A stretch of 64,000 nucleotides of DNA from CAVOAK01 sp965217615 (GCA_965217615.1 CBDCIT010000015.1:46219-110218), one strand, 5' to 3'. Numbered from the stretch's first letter, positions 37,327-46,947 are shown. Numbers and translations: made by a program. The notes: generated by a model not told the origin, from the letters alone.

Positions 37327-37464
37327 GACGGACCTCCTGGAATTTAGTCGAATCTCGCGGCATGACTAATTTTGCTGCGCGTGACATGCTAGACAGCCCG
37401 GATGTCCGCTATGGTCCGACCAGAGCAAAATGCAAGTATTTTCAGCGTCACGCAGGGTGTAGGC

Positions 37465-37968
37465 ATGGAGACGAAAATGACGATGGAACTTTGGATGTTG
37501 TTTTGGACGGTCGTGCTTGCGCTCGCCCAGACCGGTCTCACGACGGCATTTGCTAAGCGCCAAACTGGCAGCGTGTGGTCGGTTGGTCCGCGTGATACGC
37601 CGATGCCGCTCGTTGGCGTCGCGGGTCGGCTCGAGCGCGCTCATCGAAACTAGCTGGAAAGCTTGCCGCTGTTCGCAGCCGTGGTGCTGATGGCGCATGT
37701 GACCGGGCGCGCGGATACCTGGACCGCACTCAGCGCGCAGATATTTCTGGCGGCGCGCGTACTTTATGTCCCGGCCTATGTCTCAGGCATTCCCTGGCTG
37801 CGGACCGGGCTCTGGTGGGCCAGCGGACTCAGCATCGTGATCATCCTAACTCGGCTCACGGCACAGGGCATCACGGCTCTGAAGGAGCGGCGGCGTTCCT
37901 GGCGCTCGAAGCCTAGACGTCATTTGTACGATAGTTTGGCGCAGGGCCGTACGGTCAGCGTCTTGTAA
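37465..37968 (+). pseudogene. MAPEG-family membrane protein with an in-frame TAG
   Basis: Start METKMTMELWMLFWTVVLAL; helix 1 is followed by GVAGRLERAHRN, the conserved MAPEG cytosolic-loop motif. The next codon is TAG (37651-37653), and the same frame then continues LESLPLFAAVVLMAHVTGRA and two more helices (IFLAARVLYVPAYVSGIPWL; GLWWASGLSIVIILTRLTAQ). Family members read RxHxNxLEN/S-x-P-x-F here, so exactly one sense codon has become a stop. A full product would be about 167 residues with four helices. It is inactive unless the stop is read through. Confidence 0.8.
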
Positions 37969-37988
37969 TGGAAGTACCTACTGCCATT

Positions 37989-38080
37989 TGGCGGATGGGG
38001 TGGGATTCGAACCCACGAGGGGAGTGACCCCCTGCCGGTTTTCAAGACCGGTCCCTTCAACCACTCGGGCACCCATCCGC
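37989..38080 (-). tRNA. tRNA-Ser (anticodon UGA)
   Basis: On the minus strand the molecule begins GCGGATGGGTGCCCGAGTGG, has the anticodon stem-loop CCGGTCTTGAAAACCGG with anticodon TGA (complement of 38042-38044), a long class-II variable arm, the T-arm GTGGGTTCGAATCCCAC and the acceptor 3' strand CATCCGC followed by an encoded CCA. The length of 92 nt with CCA and the long variable arm are typical of tRNA-Ser. It reads UCA and other UCN codons. Confidence 0.95.
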
Positions 38081-38322
38081 AGGCTCGGAACGACACGGAG
38101 CGTTGGAAACGCATCTTTCCAAGGTGTTCCTGACCGCCCACCTAGGTCACACAGCGCCAGACGAAGGTCAAGATTCGTCGCCCTCGGTCTTGTCTGCAAT
38201 TTCGCGGCGGCGTAACATTTCACTCTTAGAGGTGCGCGTCGCCCAAGGCTCTTGGACAGGCGAGCGTCCGATCCTAAACGGATCGGTTGGGCGTGCCGAA
38301 TTTGTTGGCAGAGGGATTGGTT

Positions 38323-38532
38323 ATGGCCACTGGAATCGTAAAACTATTCAATAAGACGACCGGCTATGGGTTCATCCAGCCGAACGACGGATCGGAAATG
38401 ACCTTTGTCCACAAGAACGCCATAGTGGATGCCGGCCTCGAGACATTGGTCGAGGGACAGAAGGTCCAATACGATCTCGTTCCGGGGATGGACGGCAAGT
38501 CCGCGGCGGAGAACCTCGTGCTTCTCGATTGA
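38323..38532 (+). CDS. CspA-family cold-shock protein
   Basis: 69 residues from MATGIVKLFNKTTGYGFIQP. A single cold-shock domain with RNP1-like TTGYGFIQP and RNP2-like MTFVHKNAI; the common K/G-F-G-F-I and V-F-V-H-I-S-A motifs are slightly altered. Binds single-stranded nucleic acid as an RNA chaperone. GAGG lies about 8 nt before the ATG. The 240 bp between the tRNA and this gene probably contain a leader RNA, as in other csp genes, but I see no specific structure. Confidence 0.9.
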   Translation: MATGIVKLFNKTTGYGFIQPNDGSEMTFVHKNAIVDAGLETLVEGQKVQYDLVPGMDGKSAAENLVLLD

Positions 38533-38565
38533 CTTGCCGGCGTAGGAATTTATCAGGCGGCGCGC

Positions 38566-39183
38566 CTATCCGGCAGCGCTCTTCGCTGTTCGCTCGTCGC
38601 GGCGCGCCAAAAACTCTTCGGTCGTATTGGTGTGGGGGAACGGCTCGGACGGCACCGCAAGATCGAGAGCCCTGCAAATCGGCTCCTATCCTTCTCCCGC
38701 CTGCCACTCCAGCAACTGTGACGCCAGCACGGACTCTCTGACGCGGGCGTTATGCGCTTCAAAGGCTGCGATTGCAGCCTCGCGATCGTCGGTCCGTGAA
38801 GTGAAGCGATTCTCAAACAACGCGTCCAGCATATCTTGCCGCTCTGAATTGCGGCCCTCAAATGTCGTAAAGATCGTCGTACTCGCGCTTTGCCACCAGG
38901 CGTCCGCATCGCGCACGGAAAGCAACACGAGGGCGTCGGGATATGCCGCGCGGATTTCCGGCCAGAAGGCGCAAGCAGGCCAATCGACCGCCGCGCCATA
39001 GTCGTGAAAGAACTCAACCCAGTCGGGCATCTTTCCCAGCGATGCGTCGTGCCAGACCTGCGTATGATCGGGGTGCTGCGCCGCAACAAACATGTGGTAG
39101 CACGGTGCGCCGAGCAGTTGTTCCAGCGCTAGCATGAGCGAATGCGTGCCGGTTCGACCCAGGCCGGCCCCTACAACTCTCAT
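38566..39183 (-). pseudogene. Sulfotransferase-family protein with an in-frame TAG
   Basis: Starts MRVVGAGLGRTGTHSLMLAL, a degenerate PAPS/P-loop-like GRTGT motif typical of the 200-residue NAD-dependent-epimerase-like/sulfotransferase group. It continues to LLEWQAGEG, where a TAG (38686-38688) replaces the Trp of the usual GW-EPICRAL. The same frame goes on with EPICRALDLAVPSEPFPHTN and stops at 38566. A TGG-to-TAG change explains the break. The rest of the protein is normal. Confidence 0.8.
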
Positions 39184-39239
39184 TTTCTCTCCCCGCGCTT
39201 GGGCGATGGGATATGAAGATGCGTCACTTGGACGGGGCG

Positions 39240-40145
39240 TTACATCATCCGGCTGATGATCTTCTGCGACTGTTCTTCGCTAAGACCAAGCGGGCGATAG
39301 CTCAGTGCGCCTCCCTCTTCGAGAATTGGCTCCTGCTGTTCCAGCGATGGACGGCCCTCAACCTGAAGGAACACGCCGGTGTAAATCGTGTCGCCCCAGA
39401 CCATGGCCTTCTCGCAGGCGCTCTTCCAGTCGCCGGTGTCGTGACCCTCATCTTCGAGCCGCTTCACACGTGGCTTGAAGAATGGGAAGTCGTTGTCGAG
39501 GTTAAACGTGACGCATGGGCTTAGCACGTTGATATGCGCAAACCCTTTATGCTCGATCGCCTCCTTCATAAGCATCGTCAACTGCTTGATATCGCCGCTG
39601 AAGCCGCGGGCGACAAATGTGGCACCATTCATGATCGCCGAGGTCAGCGGATTAATCGGCATCTCGACGCTGCCATGAGGCGTGCTCTTGGTCTTCATGT
39701 CGAGACGGCTGGTCGGCGAGATCTGGCCGGTTGTCAGGCCGTAAATCTGATTGTCCATGACAATGTAGGTCAGGTCGACGTTGCGCCGCGCGGTATGTGT
39801 GAAATGGTTGCCGCCGATTCCGTAGCCATCACCGTCGCCGCCCGTAACGATCACGGTCATCTCATGGTTCGCCATCTTGGCGCCGGTCGCGACGGCCAGC
39901 GATCGGCCATGCAGCGTGTGCATGCCGTAGGCGTTGAAGTAGCCGGGGAAGTTCGAAGAACAGCCAATGCCGCTGACGTTAAGAATATCATGGGGCTGGA
40001 GACCGAGCTCTACACAAGCTTTCTTTAGACTGTTGAGAACACCGAAATCTCCGCAGCCCGGACACCAGTCGGGATCGACCTTGCCCTTAAAATCGTTTGC
40101 GGTGAGGGAAGGGACCTCCCACTCTTTTGTCGTGAGTTCGTTCAT
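39240..40145 (-). CDS. korB: 2-oxoacid:ferredoxin oxidoreductase, beta subunit
   Basis: 301 residues. TPP-binding subunit: VDPDWCPGCGDFGVLNSLKK at the N-terminus with Cys residues for the Fe-S cluster, NVSGIGCSSNFPGY, TGGDGDGYGIGGNHF (Mg-TPP GDG motif) and VMDNQIYGLTTGQISPTS. Together with KorA it decarboxylates 2-oxoglutarate (or a similar 2-oxoacid) and reduces ferredoxin, or runs in reverse. The start MNELTTKEW is preceded by GGAG; it follows korA with a 10-nt gap. Confidence 0.9.
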   Translation of the reverse strand: MNELTTKEWEVPSLTANDFKGKVDPDWCPGCGDFGVLNSLKKACVELGLQPHDILNVSGIGCSSNFPGYFNAYGMHTLHGRSLAVATGAKMANHEMTVIVTGGDGDGYGIGGNHFTHTARRNVDLTYIVMDNQIYGLTTGQISPTSRLDMKTKSTPHGSVEMPINPLTSAIMNGATFVARGFSGDIKQLTMLMKEAIEHKGFAHINVLSPCVTFNLDNDFPFFKPRVKRLEDEGHDTGDWKSACEKAMVWGDTIYTGVFLQVEGRPSLEQQEPILEEGGALSYRPLGLSEEQSQKIISRMM

Positions 40146-40155
40146 TACGTTCTCC

Positions 40156-41946
40156 TCACACCATAATTTCTTGGGTCGGGACATAGGTGTCGGTCTGTCC
40201 CGATTGCTGTTCGCTGACGCCGTCGACGATGTGGTGCGGCATGAAGGGTTCACCATCGTACTTGCGAATATGGCCGTCGACGCTTAGTCCCGTTTCGCTG
40301 CGCATGAAGCGGTAGAACTGTCCTGAATAGTTGTTCTCAACGACAATCGTGCGTTTGGCCTTGGAAACAATGTCGGTGACTGCCTGCGCATGGAAGGGAA
40401 CGATCCACTTGATGGGCAGGTGGTTGGCGACAATTCCCGCCTCAGCCAATTGCGCAATCGCTTCCCTAATAACGCCGGACGTTGACCCCCAGCCGATCAA
40501 GGTTACTTCGGCATCTTCAGGTCCCTCTAACTTGGGGGGTTCGATCGCCTCGATGACACTCTTTAACTTTCGCGCCCGTTTCTCGACCATCTGCCGGCGC
40601 TTGTGCGGGTTGGTGAACTCGTCGCTGATGAGGACGCCATCTTGATCGTGCTCGTCGGTCGCTACGACGTGCACATAGCCCTCTACCCCCGGAAGCGCGC
40701 GCGGTGATATTCCGCTTTCGGTATCCTCATATCGCAGATATTCGCCGTTTGCCACCGACTTTGACGGTTCGGTAATCATCACGCCACGGTCGATCTGCGG
40801 CTGCATGTCGATATGGTCTGGGTCGACGGCGAACGTTCCCTCAGAAATCAGCAGATCGGTTATGACGATCCCGGGGCACTGGTGGCGCTCGCACAGATTG
40901 AACAGTTCGGGGATAGTGTTGTAGGCGTCCAGCGCGTTCACAGGCGCCACAATGATGCGCTCAAAGTCGCCTTGGCTGGCACCGAGCACTTGCCACAAAT
41001 CACCCTGTTCGGTCTTGGTCGGTACACCTGTTGACGGGCCGGCGCGCTGCACGTTGATAAAGACGGCCGGGATTTCCATCATGGCGGCGCTGCCGATTGC
41101 CTCGGTCATCAAGGCAAAACCGCCACCAGAGGTCGCGCACATGGCCCGGCAGCCGGCATGCGCCGCACCGACAACCATGTTGGCGACGGCGATTTCATCT
41201 TCGCCCTGACGAACCATAATCCCCAATTCCCGACCGTTCCTCGCCATCCAATGCAAGACGCCAGTCGATGGGCTCATAGGATAGGCTGAATAGAATTTGA
41301 CGCCGGCCGCTGCTCCGCCCATAGCCAATGCGTCGTTGCCGGTCCACAGGGCGAGCGGATTCGGCCCTTTCGAAATCGCATCGGGATAGGGTGCAAAGTT
41401 CGCCGTCGCATGGTCGTACCCGGCGCGGGCAACGCGAGTGTTTTCATCGACGGTGTCCTGACCCTTGCGCTGTAGCTGCAGTGTCAAAGCAACCTCAAGA
41501 TCTTGGAATTCCATGCCAAGCAATAACGTAATGACGCCAAGCGCCGTGGTATTCTGGACCAGGCGGTTGCGGCTCTTGTCGGACAATTCGCCGACCGGCA
41601 TCGGGCACATTTCCACGCCGTCGGCCGCCGCCCCCGGGGTGATCGTGTCACTGTTGAAGATCACTCGCGTCCCCGCGCGCATCAAACCGAGATGCCGGTC
41701 CATCGTATCCTGATTGAGGCAGACCAAGAGATCTAATTGGTCGCCGTGACTATGGATCTTTTGGTCACTGATTCGCACTGTGAGAAATATGTGGCCGCCG
41801 CGCACGATGGACTGATAGGCGTTGTAGGCATTGAGATGAAGCCCGCGGCGAACGAATAACCGGGCAAGGATATTGCCGGGCGTGGCGATGCCTTGTCCCG
41901 CTGCCCCGCCAATAGCCAGCGAAAAATCAAACCCGCCCTTATTCAA
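40156..41946 (-). CDS. korA: 2-oxoacid:acceptor oxidoreductase, fused gamma-alpha subunit
   Basis: 596 residues. The N-terminal gamma domain (IGGAAGQGIATPGNILARLF) is fused to the alpha pyrimidine-binding domain (AAAGVKFYSAYPMSPSTGVL, ATSGGGFALMTEAIGSAAMM) and a C-terminal transketolase-C-like domain (VTLIGWGSTSGVIREAIAQL). This is the two-subunit KorAB architecture without a delta ferredoxin domain. It is an operon with korB. It lies 4-7 kb from the SucCD-like ligase. Confidence 0.9.
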   Translation of the reverse strand: MNKGGFDFSLAIGGAAGQGIATPGNILARLFVRRGLHLNAYNAYQSIVRGGHIFLTVRISDQKIHSHGDQLDLLVCLNQDTMDRHLGLMRAGTRVIFNSDTITPGAAADGVEMCPMPVGELSDKSRNRLVQNTTALGVITLLLGMEFQDLEVALTLQLQRKGQDTVDENTRVARAGYDHATANFAPYPDAISKGPNPLALWTGNDALAMGGAAAGVKFYSAYPMSPSTGVLHWMARNGRELGIMVRQGEDEIAVANMVVGAAHAGCRAMCATSGGGFALMTEAIGSAAMMEIPAVFINVQRAGPSTGVPTKTEQGDLWQVLGASQGDFERIIVAPVNALDAYNTIPELFNLCERHQCPGIVITDLLISEGTFAVDPDHIDMQPQIDRGVMITEPSKSVANGEYLRYEDTESGISPRALPGVEGYVHVVATDEHDQDGVLISDEFTNPHKRRQMVEKRARKLKSVIEAIEPPKLEGPEDAEVTLIGWGSTSGVIREAIAQLAEAGIVANHLPIKWIVPFHAQAVTDIVSKAKRTIVVENNYSGQFYRFMRSETGLSVDGHIRKYDGEPFMPHHIVDGVSEQQSGQTDTYVPTQEIMV

Positions 41947-42854
41947 GATTTGACGCTCCCCGCATAACGTCCAACTCGACGGTTATTGTAGCTCCTTGGT
42001 ATGGCTAGGGATAGCCGGGACGCACCATACAAAATCCGGTGGCGACGCTTAAGCAATCTCCTTGAGCATTGTCTGGGTGTCAGCCGATAGGCACGGGAAT
42101 TGGCAGGTCGGACGTCTCGGCGATGGCGAGGATCTTGTCCCAAATCGGCTTTGGCACAGGAATACCGTCGTGCGAGCGTTGTGCATGAACGCGGTCGCCG
42201 CGCTCGCCCGGCAACAGAAGTTCATCAACGTCAGACGCAAGCGGCAGGTTCTTGAGTGCAGACGACAGGTCGTCCACGTTCTGCTTGAAGTTTTCGACAT
42301 CGGTAAAAGTGGAGATATTGATTGCGACGACCGCAGCATTTTGTCGGTGGCGATTGTTTTTTCCCATCAATGCGTCCGAGACGATCGGATGACCGGCGAG
42401 CAGGCTCGTCAGGCACTCGATTGCCAACGAGAGTCCGGAACCCTTCGGACCCCCAAGCGGACGTGGCAGAGATGCCTTCATCGGGTCGTTGGTTGGCTCT
42501 CCAGCGTCATCGAGCGCCCAGCCGTCGGGTACCGGTGTGTTTGTATTGCGGGCATGCATCAACTTTCCGAGCGCGGCGACGGCCGTTGCCATATCAAGCG
42601 AGACAACTCGGCCCTCACGCCCCGGAACCGCAATCGCCAATGGGTTGGTCGCCACGCCGGCGGCGCGTGCGCCATGGTAGGCCATGTTCGGCCCCGAGGC
42701 GGAGATGGCGATGCCGGCCATATCGTGCCGCGCGGCGATCTGCGTGTAGTAGCCAACTGCGGCAAAGTGCGTTGTCTGGCGAATCAATCCAAAACTGATG
42801 CCTGCCTCCTGCGCGTCTTGCACCGCGTGTTCCATTGCGGCGGTCATGGCAATT

Positions 42855-44298
42855 CAGCCCGTTGATTAAGTCGGCGCCGTCTGATTCTCTGGTTCCCTGA
42901 TTTGCAGGGGGGTTTGCCGATGGCGATGGGACGGCAGAAGGCTGGTCAGGGGGATCTGATGGTGAGCTGGTCGGAGATGCCGCGCTCTCCGGGTCATGTG
43001 TTTTATGACCGCCTGCAGTCGGTGCTGATCGAGGGCGGCTTCGACGCCTTTGCCGAGGCGAGCTGCCGGCCTTATTACGCGGCCCGGATGGGCGCGCCCT
43101 CGGTGCCGCCCGGGCGCTATTTCCGGATGCACCTGGTGGGCTACTTCGAGGGCATCGACAGCGAGCGCGGTCTGGAGTGGCGCTGCTCGGACTCGCTTTC
43201 GCTGCGGTCGTTCCTGCGACTGGGGAGCCGTGATCGGGTACCGGACCATTCCTGGCTGTCACGAAGCCGCACGCGCCTGCCCCATGAAGTCCACGCGGCG
43301 GTCTTCGACTGGGTTCTGGTGCTGATCGCCGAGGCGGGGCTGATCAAGGGCGAGCGCATCGGCGTCGATGCCTCGACCATGGAGGCCAACGCGGCGCTGC
43401 GGAACATCGTGCGGCGCGCCAACGGCGAAGGCTACCGGGAGATGCTGGAGCGCCTGGCCCGGGAAAGCGGCGTCGAGACACCCACGGCCGAGGATCTGGC
43501 GCGTCTGGAGCGGAAGCGCAAGGGCAAGAAGCTTTCCAACACGGATTGGGTTTCGAAGAGCGACCCCGAGGCCAAGATCGCCAAGATGAAGGACGGCACG
43601 ACGCATCTGGCCTACAAGCCCGAGCACGCGGTGGATCTGGACACCGGCGCGGTGGTGGCGGCCGAGCTGCACCCGGCCGATGAGGGCGACACCACGACGC
43701 TTTCCAAGACCCTGGCGAAGGCCGAGGCAAACCTCGGGGCGGTGGATGCGGCACCGACGGCGGAGGACCCGGCCGAATGCGTCGCCGACAAAGGTTATCA
43801 CTCACGGGCGGTCTTGAGGGCTCTGGACGACAGTCCCTGGAAGACCCGGATCGCGGCGCCCAAGCAGACCGGCTTTTCGCGCTGGCACGGTGATGAGGCG
43901 GCGCGGCGCGCGGTCACCAACAACCGTGCGCGGCTCAAGTCCGGGGTCGCCCGCGAGGCCTTCAAGCTGCGCGCCGAGATCGTCGAGCGCTGCTTTGCCC
44001 ACAACCTCGATCGTGGCGGCATGCGACGAACCTGGCTGCGCGGGCGAGAGAATGTGCACAAGCGATACCTGCTCCACGTCGCCGGCCACAATCTATCGTT
44101 ACTGATGCGCCAGCTCATCGGCGCCGGCACCCCGCGGGAGGCCGTGGCGGGCGGATATGGCGGTATTTTCGTTCTGCTCACGCCCACCGGGGCCATGCTG
44201 GTGGCACGGGGGGGCTCGCAAAGCGGCCAGTCGGCTTTCGCCGCCGCATTCTTCATCTGGGGGTGAGAGCTGGAAAAAGCCACTTAATCAACGGGCTG
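42855..44298 (+). mobile_element. IS5/IS1182-type insertion sequence, copy 3 (intact)
   Basis: 1444 bp, the same length as copy 1, with CAGCCCGTTGATTAAGT at 42855-42871 and its complement at 44282-44298. It is flanked on both sides by AATT, a perfect 4-bp target duplication. It is inserted in the Ldh2-family gene in the opposite orientation to that gene. Confidence 0.92.
42920..44266 (+). CDS. IS5/IS1182-type transposase, copy 3
   Basis: About 448 residues, intact, nearly identical to copy 1; differences seen include LSLRSFLRLG for LSLRAFLRLG and VARGGSQSG for VARGVSQSG. Catalytic landmarks as in copy 1: IGVDASTMEANA, CVADKGYHSRAVL and IVERCFAHNLDRGG. The start MAMGRQKAGQ follows a run of six G residues at suitable distance. 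Confidence 0.92.
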   Translation: MAMGRQKAGQGDLMVSWSEMPRSPGHVFYDRLQSVLIEGGFDAFAEASCRPYYAARMGAPSVPPGRYFRMHLVGYFEGIDSERGLEWRCSDSLSLRSFLRLGSRDRVPDHSWLSRSRTRLPHEVHAAVFDWVLVLIAEAGLIKGERIGVDASTMEANAALRNIVRRANGEGYREMLERLARESGVETPTAEDLARLERKRKGKKLSNTDWVSKSDPEAKIAKMKDGTTHLAYKPEHAVDLDTGAVVAAELHPADEGDTTTLSKTLAKAEANLGAVDAAPTAEDPAECVADKGYHSRAVLRALDDSPWKTRIAAPKQTGFSRWHGDEAARRAVTNNRARLKSGVAREAFKLRAEIVERCFAHNLDRGGMRRTWLRGRENVHKRYLLHVAGHNLSLLMRQLIGAGTPREAVAGGYGGIFVLLTPTGAMLVARGGSQSGQSAFAAAFFIWG

Positions 44299-44572
44299 AA
44301 TTGGCCCGGCGCCACTGTCGGCGTCGAGGACAAAGCTCGACTGTGTTTTCTGATCGACTGCAAATGACGGTTCGGCGTTGATAACGCCGGTTTGGACCCA
44401 TTCGACATATCGGGGCACGCGTTGAACACCGTGCGAATCGACACCTCGAAGGTTGGCCCAGACAGGTGTATCTGCGACCAGCGCCGCGTGATCAGCGTTT
44501 AGCCCGTTTGCCAAGAAAATGGCCCGGTTAGACGGCGAAGGTCTTTATGTTGGACGAGCACCGATGCTGAAC

Positions 44573-45484
44573 TCATTCGCTGGAACCCCCGTCTGGCGCT
44601 GTGCCGGATATGGGAAGATATGCAGCCAGCCAGTTGCGGAGAATGCTGATCACGCGCGGGTTGTCCTCACCGAACATGAAGTGATCGACGTCTGCCAGAA
44701 GATGCAGGTCGGCTGGTTGTCCGGCCCGTTTAAACAGCTCAACCGATTGTTCGGTCGGCGTCACCGAATCGTTGGCGCTGTGGAGCAGCAACAGGGGCCG
44801 CGGTGCGATCTTGCCAACGACGTCATCGGCGGTGAAATTGACCATGCTCTCCGCCGTTTCTGCAGGGAACTCCATGGCGGACCCGGCCGACAAGTTGCCG
44901 CGAAGATGTTCGGGAATGGGAACGATCTCGTAGCGGGAAACCATCAGCGATTGGCCGGTCCGTTCGCGATGTTCCCGGCCCTTCTCCAGCATCGATTGAA
45001 AGCGTTTCCAAACTTCCGGGGTTTGGTGCTGGCCGCGAAACTTTCGCTCGCCGTCACCCCAGCCACCCGATGAGATTGCTGCGGCGAGACGGTCGTCGAC
45101 ACCAGCGGTGTAGATCGCAACCGCCGCGCCGAAACTGCTTCCGATTGCAGCGATCTTTCCTGGGTCGACTTCTGGGCGGCTCGCAAGATAGGTAACGCCG
45201 GCCTTCGTGTCTTCGACCTGATCGAGGCAGAGGATGTGGCCTGGTTCGCCATCGCTTTCGCCGCAGCTTCGCATATCAAAGCGCAGCGTCACGTAACCCC
45301 AATCCGAGAATGTTCTGGCGCACCAGATGCAGCCCTTGCTGTTCCTATTGCTGCCGAAGCCGTGGAGAACTAGAAACGCGGGTCTTCGGTCGCTCGCGGC
45401 AAGGCCGTCAGGCAAACTCAGCGTGCCGCACAGCTTTAGTCCGTTGGAGTCGAATTGAATCTGTTCTTCCATATTGGTGGCTCC
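44573..45484 (-). CDS. Alpha/beta-hydrolase
   Basis: 303 residues from MEEQIQFDSNGLKLCGTLSL. Hydrolase landmarks: FLVLHGFGSNRNSKG (oxyanion HG), the nucleophile elbow AIGSSFGAAVAIY (Ser), Asp in LLLLHSANDSVTPTEQS and the His in ADVDHFMFGEDN. It is similar to the dienelactone/peptidase-like cytoplasmic hydrolases. Its TGA overlaps the ATG of the Ldh2-family gene (ATGA), so the pair was a coupled operon, suggesting ester or lactone hydrolysis followed by oxidation of the hydroxyacid. A longer start upstream is possible. Confidence 0.82.
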   Translation of the reverse strand, partial: GATNMEEQIQFDSNGLKLCGTLSLPDGLAASDRRPAFLVLHGFGSNRNSKGCIWCARTFSDWGYVTLRFDMRSCGESDGEPGHILCLDQVEDTKAGVTYLASRPEVDPGKIAAIGSSFGAAVAIYTAGVDDRLAAAISSGGWGDGERKFRGQHQTPEVWKRFQSMLEKGREHRERTGQSLMVSRYEIVPIPEHLRGNLSAGSAMEFPAETAESMVNFTADDVVGKIAPRPLLLLHSANDSVTPTEQSVELFKRAGQPADLHLLADVDHFMFGEDNPRVISILRNWLAAYLPISGTAPDGGSSE

Positions 45485-46170
45485 AATTGACGCGACATCG
45501 ATGGTAGTTTGACCGGTCGTGGCGATTTGTCGCAAGTCGATATCATCCTGCTTGGATAACTTAATCTCACATCTCATGAATTGACTGTGCAGTAATGAGG
45601 ACAGACTTCAGCATATTCGTTGGTACCGCCGGCATCGGCGGTGCTGGCATATGGCGCAGCTCCGACGGTGGCGACACCTGGGCGGTTCCCAAGGGCAGCA
45701 ACGATGAGAACGACTGCTGTGCCCTGGCGACAGATCCCGCGCAACCGTCCGTCATCTATGCTGGCCTAACCAATGGAATTTTCCGCAGCGACGACAGGGG
45801 CGCCCACTTCTACCGCCTGGAATCCCCTGCCAACGCCCACGGTGTTTGGTCGATCGCGATCGATCCAACCAATCCGGATATTGTTTATGCCGGGTGTCGG
45901 CCCGGCGCGATATTTCGAACGCGCGATGGCGGACAACGCTGGGAAGAACGGCCGGTCGAGTTCGCGGCGGAGGGTGTGTTCGGCGGACCGGCGCGGGTCC
46001 TGCAAATGGTCGTCGACCCAACGGACCCCCAGATTGTCAATCGGCGTGCAATATTGACCCCCTGAGTGGCACGGCGGAGGTTGTCCCGGTAGTCAATAGG
46101 GGGGACCCGAGCGGCTTCGTGTAGCGCCTTGCGGTGCGCGGAGCGAAGCCGCGTGGGCTTGACGTATACG

Positions 46171-46947
46171 TCAAGCCTGTTGACCCACCGGGGCAAGCGG
46201 GCCGCAGGCACGGCCGGCGTCCGGTCAGGAGCGGTTCTTGAAGCGCCAGCTCTCGTTTCGATGATCTCGCAATGGTGGGTCAGGCGGTCGAGCAGGGCTG
46301 TGGTCATCTTGGGGTCGCCGAAGACGGAGGGCCATTCGCCGAAAGCGAGGTTGGTGGTGACGATGATCGAGGTGCGCTCGTAGAGCCGGCTCATCAGGTG
46401 GAACAGCAGCTGGCCGCCGGCCTGGGCGAAGGGCAGGTAGCCGAGTTCGTCGAGGATGACGAAGTCGCGTCGGACGAGTTGGTCCGCGGTACGGCCCTGG
46501 CGTCCGGAGCGGAGTTCGGCCTCGAGGTGGTTGACCAGGTCGACGACGTTGTAGCAGCGGCCACGGGCGCCCTTTCTGATACAGGCGCGGGCGATGGCGA
46601 CGGCGAGATGGGTCTTGCCGGTGCCGGTGCCGCCGACCAGCACGATGTTGCGCTTGCTCTCCAGGAAGTCGCCGCCGGCGAGTTCCTGGATCAGGGGCTC
46701 ATTGCCCGGGGAAGCGGCGAAGTCGAAGTCGGCCAGCTCCTTGGCCGTCGGCAGCTTGGCGGACGTCATCTGGTACTTGATGGAGCGCGCCTGCTTGTCG
46801 GCGACCTCGGTCTGCAGCAGCGTACCGATGATCTGCTGCAACCGGATGACGGCGCTTGAGCCCGTCGGCGAGGATGTCGTCGTAGGCGGCGCGCATGCCT
46901 GCAAGCTTCAGCGCCGTCATCATCGCCAGCACATCATGACGCTCCAT
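46171..46947 (-). pseudogene. istB: IS21 helper ATPase IstB, copy B (frameshift)
   Basis: Starts MERHDVLAMMTALKLAGMRA like copy A. One extra T near 46840 (CCGGTTGCAGCAG where copy A has CCGGTGCAGCAG) shifts the frame after GLKRRHP, at about residue 35. All ATPase motifs (GGTGTGKTHLA, VILDELGYLPF) lie after the break in another frame. It cannot work unless another start is used. The downstream end is approximate. Confidence 0.85.

Larger units (their letters stand above)
42080..44576 (-). pseudogene. Ldh2-family malate/lactate-type dehydrogenase, broken by IS copy 3 and a frameshift
   Basis: The N-terminus starts at ATG 44576 (overlapping the upstream stop as ATGA): MSSASVLVQHKDLRRLT. A one-base shift near 44530 leads into AIFLANGLNADHAALVAD and NLRGVDSHGVQRVPRY (catalytic His region). 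IS copy 3 cuts after AGPI at 44299. Beyond it the frame resumes AMTAAMEHAVQDAQEAGISF and continues through VVSLDMATAVAALGK and the C-terminal half. Removing the IS and one AATT restores GAGPIAMTAAM. So two lesions exist, the frameshift and the insertion. The enzyme family oxidises 2-hydroxyacids with NAD(P). Confidence 0.85.

Noticed and set aside
37402..37464. Longer start for the MAPEG gene
   Set aside because: The extra residues are not hydrophobic or family-like; METKMTMELW is the more plausible beginning.
16482..38688. Genome-wide reassignment of UAG
   Set aside because: Several normal genes (ilvA, ornithine decarboxylase-like, hemB, mltB-like, holB) end with TAG at the expected C-terminus, so TAG is a working stop codon.
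45885..46904. 339-codon istB frame extending out of IS21 copy B into the BNR gene
   Set aside because: The part beyond the IS end is antisense to the Asp-box repeats; the true IstB start is in another frame because of the frameshift.
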